A stretch of 64,000 bases of DNA from Bacteroidota bacterium (lineage in GTDB: Bacteria > Bacteroidota > Bacteroidia > Chitinophagales > Chitinophagaceae): positions 239,160 through 303,159 of the forward strand of contig JACPEA010000001.1 of the NCBI GenBank assembly GCA_016183765.1. Direction: 5' to 3'. The position numbers were made by a program, and so were the translations under genes. Below the pieces are notes generated by a model, which saw only the letters and a program-made list of their open reading frames with translations, ran no database searches and was not told the origin of the DNA. Below, in pieces: positions 48,471 through 58,417 of this stretch. Every line of letters begins with the position of its first letter. The first letter of the stretch is position 1.

Positions 48471-48511
48471 TTACTTCATCATTCAAAATTCCTTGTTCAT
48501 CATTCAATATT

Positions 48512-49474
48512 CTAGGAGGCTTTCATTTTGTGGATCTCTTCGGTGAGTTTGGGCACCACTTCAAAGAGGTCGCCAACGATACCATAATCGGCAGCTTTAA
48601 AGAAAGGTGCTTCGGGATCTTTGTTGATCACTACGATCACTTTACTGCGGTTCACACCTGCCAGGTGTTGTATGGCCCCTGAGATACCCAGCGCAATGTA
48701 TAAGTTGGGTGCAATCTGAACACCGGTCTGTCCTACGTGTTCATGATGCGGGCGCCAGTGCGCATCGCCTACGGGGCGGCTGCAGGCTGTGGCGGCATGC
48801 AGCTCCTTGGCCAGGTCCAGCAGAATGCCCCAGTTTTCGGGACCTTTTAAACCACGGCCACCGCTTACCACGATATCGGCTTCGGTCAATGGCACTTCAC
48901 CGCTTACCTTGTTCACCGCAGTAATTTTTACTTTGGATGCATCTACGGCCACGTTCAGCGCCGATACTTCCGCAGTTCCCTCTCCGGCAACGGTCTGGTA
49001 ACTGTTGGGGTTGAGAGAAATGATCCTGACAGGGGAGTTGATGCTGATATTGGCAAATGCCTTTCCGGAAAACACGGTTTTACGTACCACGAAACCGTTA
49101 CTGGTATCGGGCAGGGCACAGGCTCCGGTTACAATGCCTGCTTTGAGGCGGGCCGCAACACGGGCAGCCACTGCCTTACCTGTCTGGTTATGCGAAAAGA
49201 TAAGCACATTGGCTCCGCTGGCCGTAACCGCTTCGGCAATTACTTTGGCGTATAGTTGTGTGTCAACATGGTTCAGGCTTTCGTTGGCCACCTGGTGTAC
49301 TTTGGTGATGCCATATTTACCCAGCGAAGCCAGGTCATCGTTCACCGTGCCCAGCACCAGCGCTTCAGCTGTGGTACCCATTTGTTTGGCTACCTGTGCA
49401 CCATAGGTAAGCACTTCGTAAGAAGCTTTCTTGATATGGTTTTCTGTCTGATCAACAAATATTAAAACTGACAT
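48512..49474 (-). CDS. etfA: Electron transfer flavoprotein subunit alpha
   Basis: VVSGGRGLKGPENWGILLDLAKELHAATACSRPVGDAHW; GISGAIQHLAGVNRSKVIVVINKDPEAPFFKAADYGIVGDLFEVVP. Confidence 0.94.
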   Translation of the reverse strand: MSVLIFVDQTENHIKKASYEVLTYGAQVAKQMGTTAEALVLGTVNDDLASLGKYGITKVHQVANESLNHVDTQLYAKVIAEAVTASGANVLIFSHNQTGKAVAARVAARLKAGIVTGACALPDTSNGFVVRKTVFSGKAFANISINSPVRIISLNPNSYQTVAGEGTAEVSALNVAVDASKVKITAVNKVSGEVPLTEADIVVSGGRGLKGPENWGILLDLAKELHAATACSRPVGDAHWRPHHEHVGQTGVQIAPNLYIALGISGAIQHLAGVNRSKVIVVINKDPEAPFFKAADYGIVGDLFEVVPKLTEEIHKMKAS

Positions 49475-49606
49475 GTGTTACAATTTGAGAATTTGAAAAT
49501 GTGATAATTTGAAATGCGCTGATGCCGCTGAAAGGACCAACCGTACAAGTGTGCGACGCAAGGAAGCTGCCACAGTTGTAGAGATGGGCCACTGAGATCA
49601 GACCCT

Positions 49607-50350
49607 TTATATCACTTTGGCTTCTTCGTGCAATAATCTTACCAGTTCGGCCACATTATCCGCGTCAACCAGTTTTACACCGGCTTTGGCTGGCGGCAGT
49701 TCAAAATTGACCACGCTGGTGAGGGTATCAGCTGCAACCGGCTCCACTACCTGTAAAGGTTTGGTGCGGGCAGCCATGATGCCGCGCATATTCGGGATGC
49801 GCTGTTCGGCCACACCTTTCTGGCAGCTGACTACAACGGGTAAACTTACTTCGGCCACTTCTTCGCCGCCTTCAATCTCGCGGGTGATGGTGGCAGTGGT
49901 GCCATTCAGTTCAAACAGGGTTGCCAGGGAAACATAAGGGATATCTACCAGTTCAGCCACCATGCCGCCAATGGAAGCTCCATTGTAATCGATGGCTTCT
50001 TTTCCGGTGAAGATCAGGTCGTAACCACCTTTTTTGGCCACTTCGGCAATTTGGGCAGCGATAAAATAACTATCAGTGCTGTCGGAATTCACCCGGATGG
50101 CTTCATCGCCACCCAATGCCAGCGCTTTCCGGATAATGGGGTCGCAATCAGCTCCACCCACGGTAACGAGGTGAATGGTGACAGCAGCGTCTTTTTCTTT
50201 TAATTCGATGGCCCGCACCAGCGAATACCATTCGTCGTAGGGGTTGATGATCCACTGTACGCCGGTCTCGTCAAACTTCTTATTGCCGTCCGTAAAGGCG
50301 ATCTTGGAAGTGGTGTCCGGTGTTTTACTGATACACACAAGAATTTTCAT
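49607..50350 (-). CDS. etfB: Electron transfer flavoprotein subunit beta
   Basis: MKILVCISKTPDTTSKIAF; FTGKEAIDYNGASIGGMVAELVDIPYVS. Confidence 0.94.
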   Translation of the reverse strand: MKILVCISKTPDTTSKIAFTDGNKKFDETGVQWIINPYDEWYSLVRAIELKEKDAAVTIHLVTVGGADCDPIIRKALALGGDEAIRVNSDSTDSYFIAAQIAEVAKKGGYDLIFTGKEAIDYNGASIGGMVAELVDIPYVSLATLFELNGTTATITREIEGGEEVAEVSLPVVVSCQKGVAEQRIPNMRGIMAARTKPLQVVEPVAADTLTSVVNFELPPAKAGVKLVDADNVAELVRLLHEEAKVI

Positions 50351-50516
50351 AGCGCAAAAGATTTACCGTTAATTAGTTGCATAAACAACTATTAGCAAAT
50401 ATAGGAAGGTTTTGAGAGTGGCAAAGTTTTGTGTAATAATTTATTTGGTTCTGGGATGGCCGGTACAATATTCCTTGGGTAAGCCAAACTATGAACACTC
50501 TTCCTACCTTTGGCCG

Positions 50517-50828
50517 ATGGACAGAATCGCTAAGATCAGGGAGTTCCTGGCAGCAAATCCCAAGGACAATTTTCTGCGTCATGCATTGGCGCTGGAATAC
50601 ATGAAAGTGGGTGATGACCAGGGTGCCAGGGAATTGTTCGAAGCCATATTGACAGAATTTCCGGACTATATCGGTTCGTATTATCACCTGGCCAAACTGC
50701 TGGAAAAAATGCAGGAGACCGACCTGGCCATCCAATGGTACGAAAAAGGCATGGCGGAAGCTAAAAAAGCAGGTGATAACCATGCATACAATGAATTGCA
50801 GGCAGCTTATGAGGACCTGGTGTATTGA
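50517..50828 (+). CDS. Small TPR protein
   Basis: ALEYMKVGDDQGARELFEAILTEFPDYIGSYYHLAKLLEKMQETDLAIQWYEKGMAEA. Confidence 0.8.
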   Translation: MDRIAKIREFLAANPKDNFLRHALALEYMKVGDDQGARELFEAILTEFPDYIGSYYHLAKLLEKMQETDLAIQWYEKGMAEAKKAGDNHAYNELQAAYEDLVY

Positions 50829-50831
50829 TCA

Positions 50832-50852
50832 TTCAAAATTCAAAATTCAAAA
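50832..50852. repeat. Tandem 7-bp repeat ttcaaaa x3
   Basis: ttcaaaattcaaaattcaaaa, followed by ttttgacttttgactttt. Confidence 0.8.
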
Positions 50853-50892
50853 GTAAAAAAAAGCCTATTTTGACTTTTGACTTTTCCACGAA

Positions 50893-52578
50893 ATGATTGC
50901 CATGAATAAACGTACAAGAACCTATGACCCTGTTGTGTACAAAACGCCTACCGGTACACAATTGAACTGCAAGGGCTGGATACAGGAAGCAGCTTTGCGC
51001 ATGTTACTGAACAACCTTGACCCCGAAGTGGCCGAAAGGCCGGATGACCTGATCGTGTATGGTGGAAGGGGTAAGGCCGCGAGGAATTTTGAGAGCCTGG
51101 ATTTGATCATCAAAGCACTGAAAGATATTGAAGCGGACGAAACCCTGCTGATCCAGAGTGGTAAACCGGTGGGCATCCTGAAAACGCATAAGGATGCGCC
51201 AAGGGTATTGTTGTCGAATTCGCAACTGGTTCCGAAATGGGCTACCTGGGAGCATTTTACCGAGTTGGAAAAAAAGGGATTGATGATGTACGGCCAGATG
51301 ACGGCGGGTAGCTGGATCTATATTGGTTCGCAGGGTATTGTGCAGGGAACCTATGAAACCTTTGCAGCCGTGGCCGATAAACATTTTGACGGGTCGTTGA
51401 AAGGAACTCTCAGTGTGACCGCAGGATTGGGAGGGATGGGTGGTGCCCAACCTTTATCTGTAACCATGTGCGATGGCGTTTGCCTGGTAGCAGAAGTGGA
51501 GGAATGGCGGATCGATAAACGGCTGGAGACAAAATACCTGGATATCAAATGTCTGGATATTGATGAAGCCATTGACCGCGCCCAGGCGGCAAAAGCCGGG
51601 AAAGCAGCTTTGAGCATTGGGGTGCTTTGTAACGCAGTCACATTGCTGCAGCGATTGATCGAAAGAAATATAACGGTGGATGTGTTGACGGACCAGACAT
51701 CTGCCCATGATCCGCTGATCGGCTATGTGCCGCATACCCTGACGAATGAAGCGGCCAATATGCTGCGCGAAAAGGATCCTGCAAAATACATTGAACTGAG
51801 TTACGACAGTATGAAACTTCATGTAACACTGATGCTGGAGCTGCAGAAGCGGGGAGCGGTCACTTTTGATTATGGAAATAATTTACGGGCCCGTGCCCAG
51901 GAAAGAGGGCTGGAAAATGCATTCGATTTCCCCGGTTTTGTGCCTGCGTATATCCGCCCCTTGTTCTGTGAAGGGAAAGGTCCCTTCCGTTGGGTGGCTT
52001 TAAGTGGGGATCCTGCTGATATTGCAGTTACAGACGAAGTGATCCTGAACCTGTTTCCTGAAAATAAAAGCCTGCAGCGCTGGATGAAAATGGCCAGGGA
52101 GCGTATTGCCTTCCAGGGATTACCGGCCCGGATCTGCTGGCTGGGGCAGGGCGAAAGGGAAAAAGCAGGCCTTGCTTTTAATGAACTGGTGAGAACCGGC
52201 AGGGTAAAAGCCCCGATCGTGATCGGTCGCGACCACCTGGATACCGGTTCGGTTGCCTCTCCTAACCGCGAAACGGAAGCCATGCTGGATGGCAGCGACG
52301 CAGTGGCCGATTGGCCCATTTTAAATGCCCTGGTCAATACCGCAGGCGGTGCAAGCTGGGTTAGCCTGCACCATGGTGGTGGCGTAGGCATGGGATACAG
52401 CATTCATGCCGGAATGGTCATCGTAGCCGATGGAACCGAAGATGCTGCTGCTAGATTGGCACGCGTATTAAGAAATGATCCGGGCATGGGCGTCATTCGT
52501 CATGCCGATGCCGGGTATGATATAGCGCTGGATACACTCAGGAAAAACGGGCTATCCATTGTTGAACGTTTATCCTGA
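50893..52578 (+). CDS. hutU: Urocanate hydratase
   Basis: [43 protein letters not shown]-like [38 protein letters not shown]. Confidence 0.96.
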   Translation: MIAMNKRTRTYDPVVYKTPTGTQLNCKGWIQEAALRMLLNNLDPEVAERPDDLIVYGGRGKAARNFESLDLIIKALKDIEADETLLIQSGKPVGILKTHKDAPRVLLSNSQLVPKWATWEHFTELEKKGLMMYGQMTAGSWIYIGSQGIVQGTYETFAAVADKHFDGSLKGTLSVTAGLGGMGGAQPLSVTMCDGVCLVAEVEEWRIDKRLETKYLDIKCLDIDEAIDRAQAAKAGKAALSIGVLCNAVTLLQRLIERNITVDVLTDQTSAHDPLIGYVPHTLTNEAANMLREKDPAKYIELSYDSMKLHVTLMLELQKRGAVTFDYGNNLRARAQERGLENAFDFPGFVPAYIRPLFCEGKGPFRWVALSGDPADIAVTDEVILNLFPENKSLQRWMKMARERIAFQGLPARICWLGQGEREKAGLAFNELVRTGRVKAPIVIGRDHLDTGSVASPNRETEAMLDGSDAVADWPILNALVNTAGGASWVSLHHGGGVGMGYSIHAGMVIVADGTEDAAARLARVLRNDPGMGVIRHADAGYDIALDTLRKNGLSIVERLS

Positions 52579-52651
52579 CAGGGTGTATTTCTAACGGTTT
52601 CCAGGTATTAATACGTATGGCAACTTAGGTCTGGGTATTTAGGTTTGCAGG

Positions 52652-53179
52652 ATGTTACCTACTGCCCAGCCACTGATGCATATCCAGGATCTCATCTACG
52701 AGATCAGGGAACAACGGGTAATGCTGGACCGTGACCTGGCCAGGCTCTATGGTGTGCCCACCAAATCATTAAATCTTGCCGTCAAAAGGAATATTGACAG
52801 GTTCCCCCTCGATTTCATGTTTCGCCTGAATAAAGAGGAAACCCATTCTTTGAGGTTTCAAATTGAAACCTCAAAAAGGGGCGGAGACAGGTACCAGCCA
52901 TGGGTATTTACAGAATTGGGAGTGGCTATGTTGTCCAGCGTGTTGAACAGTCCCCCGGCCATCCAGATGAATATCCTGATCATGCGGAGTTTTTTCCTAC
53001 TGCACAGGAACAGGCATTCGATAGCTTTTTTTACTACACAAGTAGCTGATATTCAGAAGAAAGTGGGTAATCACCAGGGGCAGATAGCCTTGTTGTATGA
53101 GGCTTTTGAGAAATTCCTGGATACAGAGGCAGAGCAGAAAAGCTGGGCTGAAAGGGAGCGTATCGGGTTTGTGAAATGA
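52652..53179 (+). CDS. ORF6N domain-containing protein
   Basis: IYEIREQRVMLDRDLARLYGVPTKSLNLAVKRNIDRFPLDFMFRLNKEE; FTELGVAMLSSVLNSPPAIQMNILIMR. Confidence 0.93.
   Translation: MLPTAQPLMHIQDLIYEIREQRVMLDRDLARLYGVPTKSLNLAVKRNIDRFPLDFMFRLNKEETHSLRFQIETSKRGGDRYQPWVFTELGVAMLSSVLNSPPAIQMNILIMRSFFLLHRNRHSIAFFTTQVADIQKKVGNHQGQIALLYEAFEKFLDTEAEQKSWAERERIGFVK
52849..52875. repeat. 27-bp perfect inverted repeat inside ORF6N coding sequence
   Basis: TTTGAGGTTTCAA-A-TTGAAACCTCAAA (13-bp arms, 1-nt centre). Confidence 0.97.
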
Positions 53180-53283
53180 ATCTCGGGCTGCCTATCAAAT
53201 AATACAGGGAATACGGGGTGTTTTTTAACATCCTGTATTCCCTGTTGCCTGCTTTTGGGCAGGTTGATGAGTTGTTTGAGGTA

Positions 53284-53442
53284 TCAGCTTCCTCTTGATC
53301 CGCCGGTCTTGATCGGTTTTTTTCCGCCACCCATCGGTTTGGCGGCATTGGGTTTGGCTATGAATTTAGAACCCTGTGGACCACCCTTCAGGCCCTTGTT
53401 ACCGGCTTTGCCGCCGGTTTTATTGTTTACTGGTAATGCCAT
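53284..53442 (-). CDS. Small Gly/Lys-rich basic protein (52 aa), not in supplied ORF track
   Basis: MALPVNNKTGGKAGNKGLKGGPQGSKFIAKPNAAKPMGGGKKPIKTGGSRGS. Confidence 0.55.
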   Translation of the reverse strand: MALPVNNKTGGKAGNKGLKGGPQGSKFIAKPNAAKPMGGGKKPIKTGGSRGS

Positions 53443-53581
53443 AATCGTATGATTTTATGTAAGTAAATCTGCGGGTAAGATAATGAGTTTTCAGCGATTG
53501 TCCAATTGGGAATGGGTTGTTCGGCGGCGATCGATCAATAAGAAATGGAAGATTGTATATTAGTGCCAGTAAAACAAACGT

Positions 53582-54187
53582 ATGGGCAAAGGCAGGCTGG
53601 AAGCATTCAGTGATGGTGTACTGGCCATCATCATCACCATCATGGTACTTGAAATGAAAGTACCGCATGGCATTGGGTGGGCAGATCTGAAACCGCTGGC
53701 CCCGGTATTTCTGAGTTATGTACTCAGTTTCGTGTACGTGGGTATTTACTGGAACAACCATCATCATCTGTTGCATGCTGCACGTAAGATCAACGGGAAA
53801 GTCATGTGGGCCAACAACCACCTGCTTTTCTGGCTTTCGCTACTGCCTTTTTCTTCCGGCTGGATGGGTGAAAATCATTTTGCACCCCTGCCCACGGCAT
53901 TGTTCGGGGTTGACCTGTTAATGGCTGCTATAGCTTATTATATTCTCACCAGGAGCCTGATCAGTTTACATGGAAAAAGATCTGTCATCGGAAGTTCGGC
54001 AGGGATTGAACGCAAGGAAAAGGTTTCCATGTTCATATATGCTGTTTCGGTTCCGCTGGCTTTTATAGCGGGCTGGATCAGCCTGTTATTGTACACGGCG
54101 GTGGCCATTCTATGGCTGATGCCCGATAAACGGATCGAATTGACATTGACCGAAGAATACAAGCCGAATGGGCAGGACCTAAAGTGA
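53582..54187 (+). CDS. TMEM175 / DUF1211 family integral membrane protein
   Basis: RLEAFSDGVLAIIITIMVLEMKVPHG; FLSYVLSFVYVGIYWNNHHHLLH. Confidence 0.92.
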   Translation: MGKGRLEAFSDGVLAIIITIMVLEMKVPHGIGWADLKPLAPVFLSYVLSFVYVGIYWNNHHHLLHAARKINGKVMWANNHLLFWLSLLPFSSGWMGENHFAPLPTALFGVDLLMAAIAYYILTRSLISLHGKRSVIGSSAGIERKEKVSMFIYAVSVPLAFIAGWISLLLYTAVAILWLMPDKRIELTLTEEYKPNGQDLK

Positions 54188-54309
54188 TTAGCGGATTGGC
54201 GAGTGGATGTATCCGCCAATTGCAGTCAGTATTGCTTCAACTTGTTCACATTCAAAATAGGGTCTGCCGATCCGCTCATTCGTTAATTGGCCAATACGGA
54301 ACCCTCCAC

Positions 54310-54876
54310 TCATTCTCCAAGCCTTTGGCTGAGTTCGTTATCTATCTTCTTGAACAGGTGATAAGGTTTGTAAACCCGCCAGTCGGGCAGTTCCATCAGT
54401 TCGATATAGTAGCTTAACTTTTTCTTCCTGAAATCCTGCTGGGTAGCTTCAGGCATATTCAACGAAACGATCCAGCCATTCTGTTCGCTGGTTTCTTCGT
54501 ACCATTCCTGGTAATATTCTTTGTCGCTGCTATGGAAGTTGAGTACGTTCTCGGTAATCAGTATGTATTTGTAGATGCCCTGTTGGTACAGCATGTCCAT
54601 CACTTCCCTCTTCAGTTCCATGATATCGTTCTCGATGGCATCATTCCATTCGCCCAGCATTTCGATGATGGCAAAATTGAGCTCATAATCAACGTAAATG
54701 ATCTTGAGGTAAAGTGTACGACTCCCAAAATCATCCCACTGCGGATGGATATAATAATTGTAGACCGTTTGAGAGAACTCGAATTCGCTGTATTTCCTGC
54801 CAAAGAAAGGCGAACGGGGATCTTCCTCGGAGGTATATATATGACGCCAGTTATAAAAAGGTTCGATCTCGTGCAT
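54310..54876 (-). CDS. Conserved hypothetical protein
   Basis: 188-aa ORF, 8-nt spacing from murQ in same orientation. Confidence 0.75.
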   Translation of the reverse strand: MHEIEPFYNWRHIYTSEEDPRSPFFGRKYSEFEFSQTVYNYYIHPQWDDFGSRTLYLKIIYVDYELNFAIIEMLGEWNDAIENDIMELKREVMDMLYQQGIYKYILITENVLNFHSSDKEYYQEWYEETSEQNGWIVSLNMPEATQQDFRKKKLSYYIELMELPDWRVYKPYHLFKKIDNELSQRLGE

Positions 54877-54884
54877 ACATTATC

Positions 54885-55709
54885 CTAAGAGGCAGCCATG
54901 GCAGCTTCTACTGCTTTTTTTACACTGCCGTGTTTTAACAGTAGGTCTTTGGCTTTCTCATAATCGTTCAGTTGCAAACCATCCATCACCATTTTCACTC
55001 CTCGGTCAACCAGTTTCACGTTGCTGAGCTGCATGTTTACCATCTTGTTATCTTCTACACGGCCCAGCTGTATCATCACGGTGCTGGAGATCATATTCAG
55101 TACCAGTTTTTGTGCGGTTCCGCTTTTCATACGGGTACTGCCGGTGATGAATTCCGGTCCCACCACTACCTCTACCGGGAAGTCGGCCGCTGCCGATACG
55201 GGCGAATTGGGGTTACAGCTGATACTGCCTGTGATGATCCCTCTTTTGCGGCATTGTTTCAGTGCACCAATCACATAGGGTGTGGTACCGCTGGCAGCAA
55301 GTCCCACTACCACATCTTTATCGCTCACAAAATGTTTCTGCAGGTCGGCCCAGCCTTCATCTACACTGTCTTCTGCAAACTCCACTGCCTGGGTAATGGC
55401 TTTTTCGCCGCCGGCGATCAATCCGATCACCAGTCCGTAAGGCACACCGAAAGTTGGCGGACATTCGCTGGCATCCACGATACCCAGGCGGCCGCTGGTT
55501 CCGGCACCGATGTAGAACAGGCGTCCGCCCGCCAGCATTTTATCGCTGATGGCGGCAGTCAGTTTTTCTATCTGAGGAATGGCTCTGTTAACGGCTTCCG
55601 GTACGGTGCGGTCTTCTGTATTGATATTCTGTAATAGTTCCAGTATCGACATCTTTTCCAGGTGCCGGTAAGTAGAGGATTGTTCGGTTACTTTAATAAA
55701 GTCTGACAT
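54885..55709 (-). CDS. murQ: N-acetylmuramic acid 6-phosphate etherase
   Basis: GAGTSGRLGIVDASECPPTFGVP; GLAASGTTPYVIGALK; TGSTRMKSGTAQKLVLNMIST. Confidence 0.95.
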   Translation of the reverse strand: MSDFIKVTEQSSTYRHLEKMSILELLQNINTEDRTVPEAVNRAIPQIEKLTAAISDKMLAGGRLFYIGAGTSGRLGIVDASECPPTFGVPYGLVIGLIAGGEKAITQAVEFAEDSVDEGWADLQKHFVSDKDVVVGLAASGTTPYVIGALKQCRKRGIITGSISCNPNSPVSAAADFPVEVVVGPEFITGSTRMKSGTAQKLVLNMISSTVMIQLGRVEDNKMVNMQLSNVKLVDRGVKMVMDGLQLNDYEKAKDLLLKHGSVKKAVEAAMAAS

Positions 55710-55718
55710 GCCAGTAGT

Positions 55719-56558
55719 TTAACGGTGATACGCTATTAATCCCTGCATCGGGGTCTTGATCACTTTCCCCAGTTCCAGTTCATAGGTGCTGCAAAGGTCC
55801 TTCAATACATCTCTAAAACCAAATGCAATACTGCCGATGAAATGGATGGGTAGTGTCCAGCTTTCGCGGTATTTGTATAAATGGGTGAAAAAAAAGTCGT
55901 TCAGACCATCTTCTATGATATTCTCGATCATATAATGGCCCCGGTTTTCTGCCAGGAAAATGGCAAAAGAAGCGAGGTAACGGTTGGCCAGCGGCTGTTT
56001 GTATACATGTTCAAGTATCTCAATGGTGGATACCTGGAAACGTTTCTCAAAACGGGCTTTCAGTTCCTCGTCGAAAGTATTGTACAGGTAGTATTGTACC
56101 ACTTTCTTACCAAGATAGGCACCACTGCCCTCATCGCCCAGGACATAACCCAGCCCGGGACTGTTCTTCACAATTTTTTTCCCGTCGTAGTAGCATGAGT
56201 TGGAACCCGTACCCAATATGCAGGCAATACCTTTTGATCTGCCGCAAAGTGCCCGGGCTGCCGCCAGCAGATCGGTCTGTACCTCAATGGTTGCTTTTGA
56301 GAACAGTGATGTAAGTACTTTTTTGATGGTGGCGGCATTGTCTTTATTGCTTAAGCCGGTACCATAGAAGTGGATACGGTCAGGCACGGCTGATTTCAGC
56401 TTGGGTAGTAACTCCTTGTTCAGTAAAGCAGTTATCTGAGATGCGTCCAGGAAGTAAGGGCTGATGCCCTGGGTGAGAATGGTCTTATTTTTGCCTCCCT
56501 GTACCAACCGCCATTCGCATTTGGTAGCGCCACTGTCTGCAATCAATATAACGGGCAT
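55719..56558 (-). CDS. BadF/BadG/BcrA/BcrD-type sugar kinase (GlcNAc/MurNAc kinase candidate)
   Basis: ILIADSGATKCEWRLV; CILGTGSNSCYYDG; GYVLGDEGSGAYLGKK. Confidence 0.85.
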   Translation of the reverse strand: MPVILIADSGATKCEWRLVQGGKNKTILTQGISPYFLDASQITALLNKELLPKLKSAVPDRIHFYGTGLSNKDNAATIKKVLTSLFSKATIEVQTDLLAAARALCGRSKGIACILGTGSNSCYYDGKKIVKNSPGLGYVLGDEGSGAYLGKKVVQYYLYNTFDEELKARFEKRFQVSTIEILEHVYKQPLANRYLASFAIFLAENRGHYMIENIIEDGLNDFFFTHLYKYRESWTLPIHFIGSIAFGFRDVLKDLCSTYELELGKVIKTPMQGLIAYHR

Positions 56559-56740
56559 ATTCTCTGGTTGAAAGTGAGATAAAAAGTTCCGGTTGCTAAA
56601 TTACGACAACAATCAAATAGTTGGGGGCATAATCTCGCTTAACTTATATCATTTATCCTAAATCTCAAACCTTTGCGTGCATTCAAATTTTAATATGGAT
56701 ATTTGTGTTTGTATCTAAAAAGCGCCTAAGAATCGATCAT

Positions 56741-58327
56741 ATGGGAAGTAAAAAACTGCAGGTATGGCTGCCCGTTCTTTTTGCCTTGGTAATGGTAATC
56801 GGCATGTCAATCGGCTACCAGTTAAGGGAGAAGAGCCTGGGTAACCGTTTTTTTAACCTTTCACGCAGAACCTCCCTGCAGGAACTGGTGGAACTGATCA
56901 AGGGGAAATATGTAGATAAAGTATCTGCAGACAGCATCAACCAACTGGCGGCAAATGAGCTGCTGTCACATCTCGATCCCCACTCTGTATACATCCCAGC
57001 CGATCACCTGAAAGAAGTGAACGAGGAACTACAGGGTAATTTCCAGGGTATCGGAGTAGAATTTCAGATGCTGGAGGATACGGTACATGTGATGCATGTA
57101 ATTGAGGGTGGCCCCTCTGACAAAGCCGGTATAAAAGTGGGGGATAAGATCCTTACGGTAAATGATTCCGTTGTGATCGCCGGCCGAAAACTGAAGCCGG
57201 ATGATATCCGTAAACAGCTCCGTGGACCGATGGATACCAGGGTAAAAGTAAAAGTTTTGCGGGGCAGTGTTACCAAGGAAGTGGTCATCACCAGGGATGT
57301 GATACCTGTTTCGCCCGTTGATGCAGCTTATATGATTGCACCGGGAACGGGTTATATCCGTATCAATAAATTTGCGGAACGCACTTATGAGGCCTTCATG
57401 CAGAACACCGAAAAACTGCAGAAACAGGGCATGAAACAGCTGATCCTGGACCTGCGGGGCAATGGCGGTGGATTGATGAAGGAAGCCACAGATATTGCAG
57501 ATGAATTCCTGAGCGGCGATAAATTGATCGTGTACACTGTTGGGGAGCACGTACCGCGTTTTGAATACCGTTGTAAACGCGACGGTATTTTTGAAACAGG
57601 AAAACTGGAAGTGTTGGTAGACGAAGGCTCCGCGTCGGCCAGCGAAGTGTTGGCGGGAGCTTTGCAGGATTGGGACAGGGCCACCATCATCGGCCGTCGT
57701 TCTTTTGGCAAGGGACTGGTGCAGCAGCAGTTCCAGTTAAGCGATGGCAGTGCGGTGCGGTTGACCATTGCCCGCTATTATTCACCCCTGGGCAGGAATA
57801 TCCAGAAACCCTATAGTAAGGGCAAGGCCGAATACGAGGAGGAACTGGCAGAACGTTTTCATAACGGGGAAGTGGTAAAAGGAGATACCTCGAAACCCAG
57901 CGGTAAAGCCTATAAAACCCCGGCCGGCAGAACCGTATATGGCGGCGGCGGCATTACCCCCGATGTGTTTGTGCCCTTTGATACCACCCACATGGAACCC
58001 GAACTGCTGAAAATATACTACAAGGGTACCATCGGCAATTTTGTGTACCAGTATTACATGCAGAACCAGCGTTATTTTGATGGAATGAAGTCGGCAGCAG
58101 AACTGGCCGATACATTTATACCCGGTGAAAAGGAATGGTCGGGCCTTGCCGGTTATGCGCGCAGGGATACGGTTGATCTTTCCCGTGTAAGCGCCAAAGG
58201 CAAAGCAGATCTATTAAAGCGGATACAGGTATTGATGGCCCGGCAGATCTGGCGCTCGGAAGGGTATTTTGAAGTCAGTAACCGCCGCGATGAAACCGTG
58301 CAGAAAGCTCTGGAAGCACTGAAATAG
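56741..58327 (+). CDS. S41 family C-terminal processing peptidase
   Basis: DPHSVYIPADHLKEVNEELQGNFQGIGVEF; PDZ; LDLRGNGGGLMKEATDIADEFL; SASASEVLAGALQD. Confidence 0.93.
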   Translation: MGSKKLQVWLPVLFALVMVIGMSIGYQLREKSLGNRFFNLSRRTSLQELVELIKGKYVDKVSADSINQLAANELLSHLDPHSVYIPADHLKEVNEELQGNFQGIGVEFQMLEDTVHVMHVIEGGPSDKAGIKVGDKILTVNDSVVIAGRKLKPDDIRKQLRGPMDTRVKVKVLRGSVTKEVVITRDVIPVSPVDAAYMIAPGTGYIRINKFAERTYEAFMQNTEKLQKQGMKQLILDLRGNGGGLMKEATDIADEFLSGDKLIVYTVGEHVPRFEYRCKRDGIFETGKLEVLVDEGSASASEVLAGALQDWDRATIIGRRSFGKGLVQQQFQLSDGSAVRLTIARYYSPLGRNIQKPYSKGKAEYEEELAERFHNGEVVKGDTSKPSGKAYKTPAGRTVYGGGGITPDVFVPFDTTHMEPELLKIYYKGTIGNFVYQYYMQNQRYFDGMKSAAELADTFIPGEKEWSGLAGYARRDTVDLSRVSAKGKADLLKRIQVLMARQIWRSEGYFEVSNRRDETVQKALEALK

Positions 58328-58417
58328 GCCTCGGCGGAAAAGCTGTTGCTGAATTTGTAGTTTTCTTATTAGATTGCGCCCGGTTTTAAAACGAAACGAT
58401 CAAAACCAACAAGGAAT

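Noticed and set aside
52652-53179. Prophage remnant suggested by ORF6N domain
   Set aside because: Flanking genes are ordinary chromosomal genes with no integrase, capsid or tail genes; ORF6N genes are often orphan in Bacteroidota.
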